A DNA stretch of 64,000 nt. Origin: Achromobacter marplatensis. GTDB lineage: Bacteria > Pseudomonadota > Gammaproteobacteria > Burkholderiales > Burkholderiaceae_B. Positions 9,100 to 19,492 of this stretch are shown piece by piece. The notes below the pieces were generated by a model. That model did no database searches, was not told where the DNA came from, and saw nothing but the letters and a program-made list of their open reading frames with translations. Location: contig NZ_NJIG01000005.1 of the NCBI RefSeq assembly GCF_002209535.1, positions 186,001 to 250,000 on the forward strand, given 5' to 3'. A program made the position numbers and the translations under genes. Positions within the stretch are counted from its first letter, which is position 1. The number at the start of each line of letters is the position of its first letter.

Positions 9100-9816
9100 T
9101 TACTTGCCGCGCTTGGCGGCCGGGCTGGCGTCGATTTGCGCCTGCTGAGCCTGCAACGAATCGATCTGGCGCTGCAGATCGCGCAGTTGCTGGCGCACGT
9201 CCTTTTGCTGATCGGCCAATGCCGTGGTTTCCTGGCGCGACTGCTCCTGGCGGGCGGCGACCTGCTCTTCCTGCTGCATGCGCAGCGTGCGGTCGGCCTG
9301 CAAGGTGCTGAGCTGCGCGCTGCGGCTGGCCAACAGCTTTTCGGCGTTCGCGTATTCGGCTTGCAGCTTGATACGCTTGATGTCCACTTCGGCCAGGTCC
9401 GCGGATTGCGTGGCGAACGCGCGGTACGTGGCTTCCGCCTGCTTTTCCGACACAGTCTTCAGCACGCGCCAGAAGTCTTTCTGTTGGAACAAGGCGACGT
9501 AATAGGTCAGGTCGTCCGGCTTGAACAGCAGGCTGGCGCCGTACGTGCCGTTATAGGCGGTACGCAACTCGGAAACCTGGCGGTTCTGGATCAAGCCTTG
9601 CAATTCGGCCACGGTGGACGACGGCCGGGCGGCAGCCGTGGGCGCGGCTGCGGGCGGCGGCGGTGTCACCGGGGTGGATGCGGCCGGCTTGTCCTCGACC
9701 TGCTTAACCGTGGGCCGTGGCGCTTCGGATTGCGCGCTGGCGCAAGCCGCCAGGCCGGACAGTGCCGTGCCTAACAGCGCCATGCGAGTGGCGGCACGGA
9801 TAAATTGGACGTTCAT
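9100..9816 (-). CDS. Predicted lipoprotein with C-terminal coiled coil
   Basis: 238 residues. A type II signal peptide ends in LSGLAAC with lipidated Cys25, followed by a Pro/Ala/Thr-rich linker (about 26-70), a globular part (about 75-140) and a long Gln/Arg-rich coiled coil (about 140-230) ending AAKRGK. Likely anchored to the inner or outer membrane facing the periplasm. No known domain recognised. It is followed by its own terminator and preceded by the Tad regulator gene, which runs in the same direction, so it may be read separately. Confidence 0.85.
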   Translation of the reverse strand: MNVQFIRAATRMALLGTALSGLAACASAQSEAPRPTVKQVEDKPAASTPVTPPPPAAAPTAAARPSSTVAELQGLIQNRQVSELRTAYNGTYGASLLFKPDDLTYYVALFQQKDFWRVLKTVSEKQAEATYRAFATQSADLAEVDIKRIKLQAEYANAEKLLASRSAQLSTLQADRTLRMQQEEQVAARQEQSRQETTALADQQKDVRQQLRDLQRQIDSLQAQQAQIDASPAAKRGK

Positions 9817-9933
9817 GCCTTCCCCAAAAAAATCGTTGCGGAACTATAGCAATTTATTTCGCTCACGGCAGACTCACTTACATTCGCCGCAAGCAAATTT
9901 GTGGCCCCGTACGGGCCTTTCCCTATTGCACGA

Positions 9934-11316
9934 TCAGGATGCCTCGACCGTCCCTTCCGTCGTTTCACCCTGGCCGCCCCCCAGATGCAGTTTGCGCATC
10001 TTTTCCCAGAGCACCTTGCGGCTGATGCCCAAGGTATTGGCGGTGTCCTGGCGACGCCAGCCGTTGACGTCGAGCGCGGCCAGGATGCGGGCGCGCTCGG
10101 CGCGCTCGGCATCGGTGAAGACAGGCGGTTCGCACAGCGTGCCGGCGGCGCGCAGCGGCTCGGCGATCTGGTCAAAAATGCGCTCGATGCGCGCCTGATC
10201 CCAGCTCTTGAACTGCCGCCGCATGATGGCCACGCGCTCGGCCACGTTGGACAGTTCGCGCACATTGCCCGCGTAGCGGGTGCGCGCCACGCGCTCCAGC
10301 AGCCAGTCCGGCGGGTCGCCCTCGCCACCCAGGCGCTCCAGCAAGGCGCGGAAAATCGCGATCTTCTCTTCCGCCCCCCGCTGTTCCAGGTTCGGAATAC
10401 GCAGTTCGATCACGGCCAGGCGGTAATACAAGTCCGCCCGGAACTCGTCCTGGCCCACCAGCACCCGCAGATCCTTGTTGGTGGCAGCGACCAAACGGAA
10501 ATCTACCGGGATCTCCACCGTGGAACCCAGGCGCGTAACCGCGCTCTGCTCCAGTACCCGCAGCAGCTTGACCTGCTGATACAAGGGCAAATCGCCGATT
10601 TCGTCCAGGAACAGCGTGCCGCCGTTGGCCTGCTCGAAATACCCCTTGTGGGCGCCGACCGCGCCGGTAAAGGCGCCCTTGGCGTGGCCGAAAAAATGGG
10701 CTTCGAACAGGCCTTCCGGAATGGCGCCGCAATTGACCGCCACGAACGGGCCGTCCGACCATTCCGCCCGATCATGCAGGAGCCGGGCGATGCGCTCTTT
10801 GCCGACGCCCGTTTCGCCGTGGATCAGCGCGTTGCTGCGGCAATCGGCGAACATTTCGGCTTCGGCCAGCAACGCACGCATCGGCTCGGACACCGCGATC
10901 AAGGGCTGTTCGCGCTTGGGCGCGGTACGGTTGAACTGGTCCAGCGTTCCCAGCAATTCGAACAGCAGCTTGCGCAAGTCCGCCGTCGTGAACGCCAGCG
11001 GCAGCGTGTAGGAATATTCAGGCGGGTAATAGCGCGAATCGCGTCCCCGGGATTCGGCCGCGACCCAGATCACCGGCAGCGCCTGCACCGCCAGCCAGTC
11101 GTAGCCGCTGAACCGGTTGTCGCCCATCACCGACACGGACACCAGCGCCACGGCCGGACGCGTCGGATCGCGCGGCGGCGGAAACGCGGTGCCGGCGTCC
11201 GCCCGCACCAGCGATACATCCATGCCGGCCAGGCAACGCTCCGCCCGGGAGGCAATATCGGAAGTGCCTTCCCACACGTACACGTCGAACTCGTCGCGGG
11301 CGAATTTCTGGGTCAT
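9934..11316 (-). CDS. Sigma-54 interacting enhancer-binding regulator at the end of the Tad locus
   Basis: 460 residues. Residues 1-125 look like a receiver fold without the phosphoacceptor Asp. Residues about 140-380 are the AAA+ domain with Walker A GETGVGKE (167-174), the sigma-54 contact loop GAFTGA (214-219) and Walker [10 protein letters not shown] (233-241). The C-terminus is a Fis-type helix-turn-helix ([22 protein letters not shown]). It should activate RpoN promoters. It follows tadG by 49 bases on the same strand, so the Tad genes are the obvious targets; the sigma-54 elements at 23723, 24933 and 27045 are candidates. Start chosen at ATG 11316; an extension to 11436 overlaps tadG and is less likely. 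Confidence 0.93.
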   Translation of the reverse strand: MTQKFARDEFDVYVWEGTSDIASRAERCLAGMDVSLVRADAGTAFPPPRDPTRPAVALVSVSVMGDNRFSGYDWLAVQALPVIWVAAESRGRDSRYYPPEYSYTLPLAFTTADLRKLLFELLGTLDQFNRTAPKREQPLIAVSEPMRALLAEAEMFADCRSNALIHGETGVGKERIARLLHDRAEWSDGPFVAVNCGAIPEGLFEAHFFGHAKGAFTGAVGAHKGYFEQANGGTLFLDEIGDLPLYQQVKLLRVLEQSAVTRLGSTVEIPVDFRLVAATNKDLRVLVGQDEFRADLYYRLAVIELRIPNLEQRGAEEKIAIFRALLERLGGEGDPPDWLLERVARTRYAGNVRELSNVAERVAIMRRQFKSWDQARIERIFDQIAEPLRAAGTLCEPPVFTDAERAERARILAALDVNGWRRQDTANTLGISRKVLWEKMRKLHLGGGQGETTEGTVEAS

Positions 11317-11365
11317 GGCTTGGACCCTGGCAGGCAAAACATAAGAAACATCACGGAACTCATCA

Positions 11366-13435
11366 TCAATACACCAGACGGGGCTTGCCGCAATCCACGG
11401 AAAGCAGCGATACATCGGTCTGGCCGATGCTGACACCCAGCACGTTGAGCGCCTGGTTCAACACAAGGGACAACGTGTTGAGCACGGGCGTCAGCAAGGT
11501 CATCACGATGGTTTGCAAGCCTGCGTTCGTACCTCCCGATGCCCCACCAAGCGCATTTGCCGCGATGTAGTTGATCCGGCACTCGCGGATTTTTCCCTGG
11601 TCGAACAAGCCACTCAGATTGCACGTGGTGTCGGCCACGATGGTCACAACTCCGCCCAGGAGGTTTCCAACCAGTTGCAACGTGCCGCCCAACAATCCGC
11701 CAATAGGACCTGTTTTCAATTTGTCGGCGTCGCTTTTCAAGCCTGCGAGCACATCCGCGATGCTCTTGCCGGCATTCGTGGCGCTGCCGCCGACCAGCGT
11801 AGCCGCCAACTCGCGGTTGTCCGTGCTGATCACATTGCCCAGGAGATCGTTGAGCACCGCACTCAGGACGCTGGATGCCAATGCCGCCAGATCGATACTC
11901 GTCGCATTGATCGTGGTGCTGGAGTTGGGCGACGGCGGCTCGGTCAGGGTCACGGATTTGGGTTGCGATGAACTGAACGCGAACACAGTCGCTTTCGCCG
12001 TGAAAGGCAGGCCCAGGACCTGCAGTATCCGATATCGCCCGATGGCGCTCGCCGCGCCGGGTTCGCAGGTATTCGTCAGCGAGGCAAACTCCCCCGGAGG
12101 CGCGTTCGCGGCAGGCATCCCGGGGAAGCGCCCCAGGCAGACGTTGGCCACCGAGGACGTCACCGAGATCGTGGCCTGGTCCTGGGGCAGCGGCGCTTCA
12201 CATAGCTTGGTCAAGGTGCCGGTGGATTGCGCCACATTGATGATGATGGGCAAGTCCACGTTGGTATTCAGGAGGTTTCCCAGGATTGACCCCACAACAG
12301 GAATATTGCCGGCATTGATCCGCAAATACACACGGATGCCCGCGCTGGTCGCCTGCGTGCCCACGCCGCCGATCGCCACGGTCGGCGGCTCCACGATGCG
12401 GACCCGGGCGTCCACGCCCAGCAGCGGGACGCTTAGCCCCAGATTGATCAGGTTCTGCCCGTTGGCAACGACAAGCGCCGTCTCGAGAATGTTGAGCGCA
12501 TTGACATTGGCCTGCAATGCAGAGGCCGCTCCGCCCCCGACGACCGACAGGTCCAGCACGCCCCCGTTGCCGAACAGTTTGACGGGCAGGTTCAGCGGCA
12601 TCAGCGCCAAGACCGTATTGATGGCATTCTTCAATAGCCCCACGTCGGCACCGACCGTGCCCGCCTTGTCGATGACGGTCAGCGTGGCGTTGAGCAACTG
12701 ACCCAACGTCAGGTTGTTGACTGCGGCAAGTTGCTCAGGCGTCCCCACCCCGGTGGCGACGGACAACGGCAGCCCGAGCGCTTGCAGCAGGCCCGCCGGC
12801 GTAATGTTGACGGACGCCAGGCCGGCCGCGTCCAACACGTCCAGCTGCGCAGGCGAGGCGCCCACGGAGGTCAGCAGCTGAGACAACAAGCCGCCCCGCT
12901 CCAGGCGCAATAGCCTGGACCCCACCGAGAACGCCGCGACGGGTTGCGTATTGGTGGCCACGGCAGTCGTCGCGACGAGGGTTCCGCCGTCTGAACCACC
13001 CGAGAAAGTGGGGATGATTGTGGCCAGTCGCTTGCGTACGCCCACGCGCACCGCGTTGAACGACTGTCCGCTGGCAGCATCGAACACATGCATCCCGGAG
13101 GCATCGGCCCGCGTCGAATCCCAGACTTTGCACTCAACCGTGATGTCGGCAGCGGTGAACGTGGCGAAGAAGCCGGGCACGTTGGCCAATGCCGAAATCC
13201 GACCCGCAGTCACGGCTCGCGCGCAATCCGCCGGCGTCCCCATGCCGAGCACCTGGACGGCCGACAGCGCAGCCAGATCCGCCCCCTTCTGCATTTCGCG
13301 CTTCATGTAGAAGCTGTAGGCAAGATGCGCCACGCCAAGCAGCACCAGCCCCACCAGCACTGCGAACACGACAGCCACGGTAATACTGCCGCGCTGGCGC
13401 AACAGAAAAGCGGATCGCAAAGGGGCGGCTGGCAT
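11366..13435 (-). CDS. tadG: TadG-like pilus assembly protein
   Basis: 689 residues. The N-terminus has the TadE/TadG signature: basic [14 protein letters not shown] then a membrane segment (about residues 18-40) and [12 protein letters not shown], the Flp-assembly motif. The rest is predicted periplasmic, with cysteines and low-complexity Leu/Gly/Asn stretches. TadG-like proteins are minor pseudopilin-like or anchoring parts of Flp pilus machines. Two starts are possible: TTG 13462 (three bases after the DUF3613 stop) or ATG 13435; I prefer ATG. The long C-terminal part has no von Willebrand domain that I recognise. Confidence 0.85.
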   Translation of the reverse strand: MPAAPLRSAFLLRQRGSITVAVVFAVLVGLVLLGVAHLAYSFYMKREMQKGADLAALSAVQVLGMGTPADCARAVTAGRISALANVPGFFATFTAADITVECKVWDSTRADASGMHVFDAASGQSFNAVRVGVRKRLATIIPTFSGGSDGGTLVATTAVATNTQPVAAFSVGSRLLRLERGGLLSQLLTSVGASPAQLDVLDAAGLASVNITPAGLLQALGLPLSVATGVGTPEQLAAVNNLTLGQLLNATLTVIDKAGTVGADVGLLKNAINTVLALMPLNLPVKLFGNGGVLDLSVVGGGAASALQANVNALNILETALVVANGQNLINLGLSVPLLGVDARVRIVEPPTVAIGGVGTQATSAGIRVYLRINAGNIPVVGSILGNLLNTNVDLPIIINVAQSTGTLTKLCEAPLPQDQATISVTSSVANVCLGRFPGMPAANAPPGEFASLTNTCEPGAASAIGRYRILQVLGLPFTAKATVFAFSSSQPKSVTLTEPPSPNSSTTINATSIDLAALASSVLSAVLNDLLGNVISTDNRELAATLVGGSATNAGKSIADVLAGLKSDADKLKTGPIGGLLGGTLQLVGNLLGGVVTIVADTTCNLSGLFDQGKIRECRINYIAANALGGASGGTNAGLQTIVMTLLTPVLNTLSLVLNQALNVLGVSIGQTDVSLLSVDCGKPRLVY

Positions 13436-13465
13436 GATCTGGCGGCTCCGGCTCGTCTCCAAGCC

Positions 13466-13927
13466 TTAATTGGTGTTCTTGGTTTCGACCCGCTTCTGGA
13501 ACCAGTCCGGGATAGGCTGCTTGAAGCTTTCCACATAGCGGTTCCAGGCCGCTGACGACACCGGCCCGAGGATGGGCAGCACGCCCCCAGCGCGGCGACC
13601 GTCGGCCTGCGCCGCCAGCAATCCCCGCGTGACATCGCCAAAGCCTTCCTGGACGTCGGCAGCGGCCGGTTGCGGGGCAGCCTGCGCCGCTGCTTGCGGC
13701 GCGGCCGGCGCCTCTACCTGTGGCATCGGCGTCTGAACTTGTTGCACCACCGGCCGGTTCGGCAAGGAGGCGGCCGGCGGCGGCGCGGGCTGCGCACCGC
13801 CGCCGGCGGCGCCGCCCGACATGTTGCCGGTCAGTGGCGCATTCGACTGGGCCTGCGCGTTCACAGGCGCCAGCGCGGCCAGCGCCATGACCAGGGTGGA
13901 GCAACCGAACAATCGAGTGTGAGACAT
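13466..13927 (-). CDS. DUF3613-family secreted protein of the Tad locus
   Basis: 153 residues with a Sec signal peptide (cleavage near NAQA-QS, about residue 27), then a Pro/Ala/Gln-rich linker, and a conserved C-terminus GFGDVTRGLLAAQADGR...GPVSSAAWNRYVESFKQPIPDWF. That end is characteristic of DUF3613 proteins, which I know as companions of Tad genes in Burkholderiales and Pseudomonas. Function unknown; a periplasmic accessory is plausible. It lies 22 bases after tadD, with ATG 13927 chosen because the signal peptide begins there. Confidence 0.85.
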   Translation of the reverse strand: MSHTRLFGCSTLVMALAALAPVNAQAQSNAPLTGNMSGGAAGGGAQPAPPPAASLPNRPVVQQVQTPMPQVEAPAAPQAAAQAAPQPAAADVQEGFGDVTRGLLAAQADGRRAGGVLPILGPVSSAAWNRYVESFKQPIPDWFQKRVETKNTN

Positions 13928-13949
13928 GAAAATATTCCTGAACACGGAG

Positions 13950-14828
13950 TTAACGCACGATGGGCCCATTGCCCAGGCCATCCATCAACGGACTCATCAT
14001 TGGCATCACGGCGCCCTCACCGCTGGACACGCGCGTCGGGACCGCACCGCCAACGGCAGCGGCCGCCGGCATCGGCGCCGGCGCGCGATGGCTGCGGATC
14101 TCGGAGGCCAGGCGCAGCACCTGGCTGCGCGCGTCATCGCCGAGCCGCGCCCGGTCCATCAGTTGCTGCGCTTTGACCGGGTCCCCCTCGACCAGCAGCA
14201 ACACCGCCATGTTGGCCAAGACCTTGCCGTTCTCCGGCGCCAGCTCGGCCGCCTGGCCAAGGGGCACCCGGGCGCCGTTCACGTCGCCCGCGCGCAGGCG
14301 CGCATAGCCCAGGTCTCCCAGGATCCGTGCGTTCATCGGCGCCAACTTGGCTGCCCGGGAAAAATCGTCGATCGCCTGATCGAACTGGCCGCGGCCACCC
14401 GCGATCAGGCCCAGACCATGCCAACCGTCGGCCGCCTGGTCACCGCTGGTCAAGGCGCGATAGGCCTGCTCGCTCAAGGCAATCTGCCCGGTCTGGCGCA
14501 AGGCGTCGGCACGCATCACCGCCACGCGGCTGTCATTGCCGAACTTCTGCTGATAGGCGTCGATATAGGCCAGCGAGGCGAAATAGCGTTCCTGACGCTG
14601 CGCCTCGGCGATCAGAGACAGCATCATTTCAGGCTCTTTGGGTCGGCGCCGCCCTTCAGCCTCGTCTTCTTTCTGGCGCGCCAGCGCTTGCTCCTGCTGC
14701 TGTTGCTGCATCAGTTGCCAGGCGGACTCTGCACTATTGGTCTTGCATCCGCTCAAACCGACCATTGCCGCCATCACCACAAGGCTCCAGCGCAACGCGC
14801 TCTGCTTGGTTCCTGTCGCGCTTGCCAT
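13950..14828 (-). CDS. tadD: TadD, TPR-containing pilotin-like lipoprotein
   Basis: 292 residues. Signal peptide ends MVGLSGC with lipidated Cys28, then a Gln/Glu-rich charged stretch and four or so tetratricopeptide repeats (about residues 75-220, for example GWHGLGLIAGGRGQFDQAIDDFSRA). TadD lipoproteins assist assembly or localisation of the Tad secretin. The ATG at 14828 overlaps the tadC stop as TGATG, showing translational coupling. The C-terminal 50 residues are Pro/Ala-rich and variable. Confidence 0.93.
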   Translation of the reverse strand: MASATGTKQSALRWSLVVMAAMVGLSGCKTNSAESAWQLMQQQQQEQALARQKEDEAEGRRRPKEPEMMLSLIAEAQRQERYFASLAYIDAYQQKFGNDSRVAVMRADALRQTGQIALSEQAYRALTSGDQAADGWHGLGLIAGGRGQFDQAIDDFSRAAKLAPMNARILGDLGYARLRAGDVNGARVPLGQAAELAPENGKVLANMAVLLLVEGDPVKAQQLMDRARLGDDARSQVLRLASEIRSHRAPAPMPAAAAVGGAVPTRVSSGEGAVMPMMSPLMDGLGNGPIVR

Positions 14829-15823
14829 CACGAGCCCCCCATGCGCGCAAACGCGCGAAGTACCGCCACAAACCCCGACCCGCCGGTAATGATCAGCAAC
14901 GCCGGCAACAAGGTAACGATCATGACGCCCGTCATCTTGACCGTCGTCTTGCCCACTTTTTCTTTCAGTTCCAAGCGCCGGGATTCGCGCAACCGCTCCC
15001 CGAAACGATTCAGCGGCTCTTGCACCGCCCCACCGTGCTGGTCCACCTGCGCGATCAGGCGGCAGATGGCCGAGAGGTCGTCGTTGTCGAAACCCGTCGC
15101 CAACCTCGCCAGTGATTGTTCGCGCGTGCGTCCTCGCACGTAGAGTTCGGATGCCAAGCGCAGTTCCTGCGACAGCACCGGCAATACCTGACCGAATTCG
15201 GTCACGAGCACCTGCATGCTCTGGTCGATCGATAGCCCCACTCCCTGCAACAGGCGCAACAGGTCGATCAACAAGGGAAGTTCGTCCGCCGCCATCCGCC
15301 GACGCCGGGCCACGCGCCGACGCACAACCCATTTCGGCAGCATGTAGCCGAGCGCGAAGCCCAGGAAAGCCGAAATGGCTATTCCGCTCACTGAATCGAC
15401 ATGGCGATAACGTATGCCCAGCGCCACGGCGACGAGCGGCAGCAAGATCGCCAAGCCGAACCGGACGACGACAAAGCGTGATCGTGCCGTGGCGGAATCG
15501 GCGTAACCGGCCAAATCCACCAGTTTGCGGTCCTCGGCGGCCAGCAAGGATTCCGCCAGCCGGCCCTCGCTCAAGCGCTTGCCGAAAGAATCCGCGGCGC
15601 GCGTGGCGGCCGCGAATTTTCCTTCCGCGTCCTGGGCCGGCAACGCTTGCGGCGCCGCACCGCCTCCCTGACGCGCCAACGCATGGTCCACGACCTGACG
15701 GCTTCTGTTCTGGCCGCGCAGGCGCCGCGCCATGCCAAAGCCCAACACCAGCATCGCTGCTGCGACCAGCATCAAAGCCATCGCCAACACGGTGGAGACA
15801 TTCCAGGAATGCAGGAAATCCAT
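14828..15823 (-). CDS. tadC: TadC inner-membrane platform protein
   Basis: 331 residues with an N-terminal membrane segment (about 10-32), two more near residues 110-155, and a T2SSF (GspF-like) domain at about 175-300 with RRRRMAADELPLLIDLLRLLQGVGLSIDQSM, ending in a membrane helix (MIVTLLPALLIITGGSGFV). It forms the platform with TadB on which TadA works. Start ATG 15823 has GGGAG six bases upstream and lies 13 bases after tadB; it overlaps tadD by one base. Confidence 0.94.
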   Translation of the reverse strand: MDFLHSWNVSTVLAMALMLVAAAMLVLGFGMARRLRGQNRSRQVVDHALARQGGGAAPQALPAQDAEGKFAAATRAADSFGKRLSEGRLAESLLAAEDRKLVDLAGYADSATARSRFVVVRFGLAILLPLVAVALGIRYRHVDSVSGIAISAFLGFALGYMLPKWVVRRRVARRRRMAADELPLLIDLLRLLQGVGLSIDQSMQVLVTEFGQVLPVLSQELRLASELYVRGRTREQSLARLATGFDNDDLSAICRLIAQVDQHGGAVQEPLNRFGERLRESRRLELKEKVGKTTVKMTGVMIVTLLPALLIITGGSGFVAVLRAFARMGGS

Positions 15824-15836
15824 CACGCGTCTCCCT

Positions 15837-16763
15837 TCAAATGGACTTGGCCATGCGATACAACCAGTAGCTGCCACCGATCTGCAGGACAACGGCGGTC
15901 ACCAGCATCTTGAATCCGGACGGATCGCGCCACAGGCCCAAGAACAGGTCGTTGTTCGCCATCATGATGAAACCGGCGATGCCCACCGGCAGCAAGGCCA
16001 GGATCCACGCCGACAGCCGGATTTCGGCGGAACTCGCCGACAATTCGTTGCGCGCCTGGGCCACGTCGCGCATAAAGGCGGCCATGCGCTCCAGCACCTG
16101 ATCGCTGCGGCCACCGAAACGCATTGCCAGGGAAACGACGGCGGCAATCATGTACAGCTCTTTCAACCCGTACAAGCGGGACACGTGCACCAGGGCTGCG
16201 TCCAATTCCTTGGCCGAACGGCTCAGGCTGGCCGCCGTCTCCATCACCTCACGCAAGGGCTCGTCCGTCGTCGCAGCCGCCGTCTGGAATGCCGACCCCA
16301 TACTGTTGCCGATGGTGATCAAACGCACGATGTTGTCCAGGAATGCCGGCAACTGCGAGATCATTCGACGCTGCCGCTTGTCGGCGCGCAACCACAACAG
16401 GAAATATTCCAGGATCGCCACCAGCACTAGGACCACCACGCCGGACAAGGCGCCCAGGAACAGCCAAGCCAGCGTAGCCGCGCCTACCAGGGGCAAGGCC
16501 AGCCGCGCGTAAAGGCCAGCGCTCTGGCGCACGCCCGCCAGCAGCAACAGCCGGTCCCACTTCGGGAGACCGCTGCGTACCGCCCGTGAATTGCTGGAAA
16601 ATGAATCGCTCGCGGCAAGCGCTTCCCGCCCGCGGTTGAGTTGATTGTCCAGGAACGTCGAACTCGCCGCCCGGCGCGCGCCGCTGTTGGCATGGCGCCA
16701 AAGCAGCACCGCGCCGATGGCCAGCACCACCGCCAGGCCTGCCAGTACCAGGGCTTCCATCAT
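15837..16763 (-). CDS. tadB: TadB inner-membrane platform protein
   Basis: 308 residues: N-terminal membrane helix (about 5-23), a pair of helices near 85-130, a T2SSF domain at about 145-275 (RRMISQLPAFLDNIVRLITIGNSMGSAFQTA) and a final membrane helix. Partner of TadC in the Tad pilus motor. The start codon overlaps the tadA stop as TGATG, so it is translationally coupled. Confidence 0.95.
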   Translation of the reverse strand: MMEALVLAGLAVVLAIGAVLLWRHANSGARRAASSTFLDNQLNRGREALAASDSFSSNSRAVRSGLPKWDRLLLLAGVRQSAGLYARLALPLVGAATLAWLFLGALSGVVVLVLVAILEYFLLWLRADKRQRRMISQLPAFLDNIVRLITIGNSMGSAFQTAAATTDEPLREVMETAASLSRSAKELDAALVHVSRLYGLKELYMIAAVVSLAMRFGGRSDQVLERMAAFMRDVAQARNELSASSAEIRLSAWILALLPVGIAGFIMMANNDLFLGLWRDPSGFKMLVTAVVLQIGGSYWLYRMAKSI

Positions 16764-18118
16764 CAGCGCCTCCGGCTCCAGAACCCGCCGCCGTCGTTGT
16801 CGCCCGGCGCGGGATCGTTGTTGCGCGCCTCGGTGCGCATCTTGGCAAGCTTGGGCGTGTGGGGATGGATTCCCAGCCAGTTCCAGCGGTCCTTTTCTTC
16901 ACCTTCGGGTGTCGTGAACGTTTCGTGGCGATAGAGTTCCTGCGTGGAAATCACGTTGTCGCCCATGCCGGTGACCTCGGTCACCGACAGCACGCGGCGC
17001 TTGCCGTTGGACAGGCGGCCGATCTGCACAATGAAATCCAGCGCGCTGGCAATCTGCCTGCGCAAGCTGTCTTCGCTACCCTGGAAGCCCGCAAAGCCCG
17101 CCAGCATTTCGATCCGGTACAGGCATTCGCGCGGAGAGTTCGCGTGGATGGTTGCCATTGATCCTTCATGGCCGGTGTTCATCGCCTGCAGCATGTCCAT
17201 GACTTCGGCGCCGCGCACTTCGCCCACCACAACGCGGTCCGGCCGCATCCGCAAGCTATTGCGGATCAGTTCGCGGATACTGACCGCGCCGCTGCCGTCG
17301 AAGCCGCCCTGGCGCGATTCCAGACGCACGACGTGCGGGTGGTTCAGCGACAGTTCCGCCGTGTCCTCGACGGTGACGACGCGTTCCGTTTCCGGAATGA
17401 AGAACGCCAGCGCGTTGAGCAGCGAGGTCTTGCCGGAACTCGTCCCGCCCGACACGAGCACGTTGCAGCGGTTCTTGACCGCTTCATGCAGCAGCCGGTA
17501 GATCTCTTCGTCAAACGAACCCAGGGTCAGCAAGTCCGCGGGCTTCAACGGGTCTTGCCGGAACTTGCGGATCGACACCATCGGCCCATCCACGGCCAGC
17601 GGTTCGATCACCACGTTCAAGCGGCCGCCATCGGGCAGGCGCGCATCCACCATGGGGCTGGATTCGTCCAGCCGGCGGCCGATGGGCGCCAGGATGCGCC
17701 GCACGATGCGCAGCACGTGCTGGTTGTCGGTGAACCGCAGCGTTTCGCGCGCCAGCACGCCGCGGCGCGAGACGAACACGTTGTCGTAACCGTTGATCAG
17801 GATGTCTTCGACAGCCGGGTCGGCCAGCAGGTCTTCGAGCGGCCCCAGGCCTGCCAATTCTTTGGTGAGGGCCTCGGCGATCTGCCGCATTTCCCCTTCG
17901 TTGATCGGCACGCGGCGCAGGCGAACGAAACTCGCGACCTCGATATCGACGAATTCCTGGATCGCCGAGCGCGCCCACCGGCCGAACTCCGCGCCCAATT
18001 CCTCGATACGGGAAAGCAGGTGCTCGTAGGCTGCCGTCTTCACTTCCTGGAAGCGATTCGACGCCGAAAATCCCTTATCGCCGTCACCGCCAAACTCTAT
18101 CGTCGCTGTCATGATCAT
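16763..18118 (-). CDS. tadA: TadA/CpaF secretion ATPase
   Basis: 451 residues. CpaF-type hexameric ATPase that drives Flp pilin polymerisation from the cytoplasmic side. Walker A is GGTSSGKTS (about 224-232); the Asp box (VTVEDTAELSL), Walker B (RMRPDRVVVGEVRGAE) and His box (TGHEGSMATIHANSPRE) all follow in order. Start: ATG 18118 with GGAAG five bases upstream; a second ATG two codons on is possible. It overlaps tadB by one base and follows tadZ by 33 bases. Confidence 0.97.
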   Translation of the reverse strand: MIMTATIEFGGDGDKGFSASNRFQEVKTAAYEHLLSRIEELGAEFGRWARSAIQEFVDIEVASFVRLRRVPINEGEMRQIAEALTKELAGLGPLEDLLADPAVEDILINGYDNVFVSRRGVLARETLRFTDNQHVLRIVRRILAPIGRRLDESSPMVDARLPDGGRLNVVIEPLAVDGPMVSIRKFRQDPLKPADLLTLGSFDEEIYRLLHEAVKNRCNVLVSGGTSSGKTSLLNALAFFIPETERVVTVEDTAELSLNHPHVVRLESRQGGFDGSGAVSIRELIRNSLRMRPDRVVVGEVRGAEVMDMLQAMNTGHEGSMATIHANSPRECLYRIEMLAGFAGFQGSEDSLRRQIASALDFIVQIGRLSNGKRRVLSVTEVTGMGDNVISTQELYRHETFTTPEGEEKDRWNWLGIHPHTPKLAKMRTEARNNDPAPGDNDGGGFWSRRR

Positions 18119-18151
18119 GTCGGCTTCCGTTGCAGTCCTTGCGTCGTTGCG

Positions 18152-19492
18152 TTAACCGACGACCATACGGCGGTGTACGCCGGGCAGCCAGGTGGCCAGC
18201 CAGCTTGCCCGCCCGCCGGGCGTGCTTGCTTCCGCCCCCAGCTTTTCCACCAGCCCCTGCACGGCGCGCACGTAGATATCGCGCTCGGCGTCTTCATGCA
18301 GCAGGTGCCCCTGGTTTGTGCACACCATCAAGGCCAGCGTGCGATCCGGCAAGGTGCCCACCAGCTCCAGTTGAAAGCGCTCGGCAATCTGCTGCGCAGT
18401 CATGCCGTAGCGTTCGTCGTACCGGTTGACGATCAGCCCCAGGCTGCGGCGATCCACATGCAACTGCTCAAGCTCTTGCAGCAGGCCGGCCAGCGACACC
18501 AACGCGCCGACGCTCTGGTCGGTCACGATCCAGTTCTGTTCCGAGGCGCGCGCTAGGCCCGCCACAAACTCGGGGTTCGTAAAGCCGCCCGAGTCGGCGA
18601 TCACCACGCCGAAATGCTGGCGCATGCGTTCGAATACCAGGAGCGAGTCCGATTGCGAGACATCGCGCATCAGGCCCAGATCGCGGGGCAGCGACAGGAC
18701 GCTGAGGCCGTTTGCCGTGTGCGGCATGGCAGAGGCCAGTAACGTGGAATCCAGGCGGCGCAGGTTGCGCGCGGCTTCAGAAAAATCGAACTCGCCGCCA
18801 ATGTTCAGATAGAGCTGGCAATCGCCCACGGGCCAGCCAAGGTCCATCAGGGCGACACGGCTGGACAGCGGCAGCGAGGCCCCCGATTCCACCGCCGCCT
18901 TGGCGCCCTTGCTTCCGTTGGCCATGGCGCGCGCGCCGTGTGCCTGCTTCAGGCGATCTTGCGCCATATGCGCCAGATGCACGGCCAGGGTGCTGGCCCC
19001 CACGCCGGGCCGCGCGCCGAGCAGCAGGACGCTGCGCCGCGAGCCATCGCTGCGGCCGCCGTCCGTCTGCGCGTCCAGCAGTCGAAGCACAATCTCCTTT
19101 ATTTCCTGCGGCGCGACCGTCGGATCGACAAAATCACTGACACCTGCCCGCAACGCAGCGATCGCCCCCTCGGGCTGGCTCAACAGGCCCACCGCCACGC
19201 GCGGCAATGTCGGCGCGATACGCGCCAGCGTGCGCGCCAACTCGGCCGACTTGAACAGTTTTCCCGGCTCGTCTTCGCTAAGTGTGAAATCCAGAAACAC
19301 CACCTGTGGCGAAATCTCCGCCAGGCGCCGCGCCAACTCTTCCGTCCCGGGAGACTCCTGGGTCAGCATCCCTATGTCGCCCAGCACCTGCCCCAATTGC
19401 ACGGCGACATCCGCGCCTTTGGAGCAGAACAGAAACCGCTTGCTGTTTTGCAGGCCAACCCACTCGCTTGCATGTGTCTTCATATTGTTCAC
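18152..19492 (-). CDS. tadZ: TadZ/CpaE pilus-localisation protein with degenerate P-loop
   Basis: 446 residues. Residues about 15-140 form a receiver-like domain; about 150-400 form a ParA/MinD-like domain. TadZ-type proteins place the Tad machine at the cell pole. The deviant Walker A reads GARPGVGAST (159-168): both lysines of the ParA consensus KGGxGK(S/T) are missing, so nucleotide hydrolysis is probably weak or absent, as in other atypical TadZ proteins. The start is GTG 19492, overlapping the secretin stop as GTGA. Confidence 0.92.
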   Translation of the reverse strand: MNNMKTHASEWVGLQNSKRFLFCSKGADVAVQLGQVLGDIGMLTQESPGTEELARRLAEISPQVVFLDFTLSEDEPGKLFKSAELARTLARIAPTLPRVAVGLLSQPEGAIAALRAGVSDFVDPTVAPQEIKEIVLRLLDAQTDGGRSDGSRRSVLLLGARPGVGASTLAVHLAHMAQDRLKQAHGARAMANGSKGAKAAVESGASLPLSSRVALMDLGWPVGDCQLYLNIGGEFDFSEAARNLRRLDSTLLASAMPHTANGLSVLSLPRDLGLMRDVSQSDSLLVFERMRQHFGVVIADSGGFTNPEFVAGLARASEQNWIVTDQSVGALVSLAGLLQELEQLHVDRRSLGLIVNRYDERYGMTAQQIAERFQLELVGTLPDRTLALMVCTNQGHLLHEDAERDIYVRAVQGLVEKLGAEASTPGGRASWLATWLPGVHRRMVVG

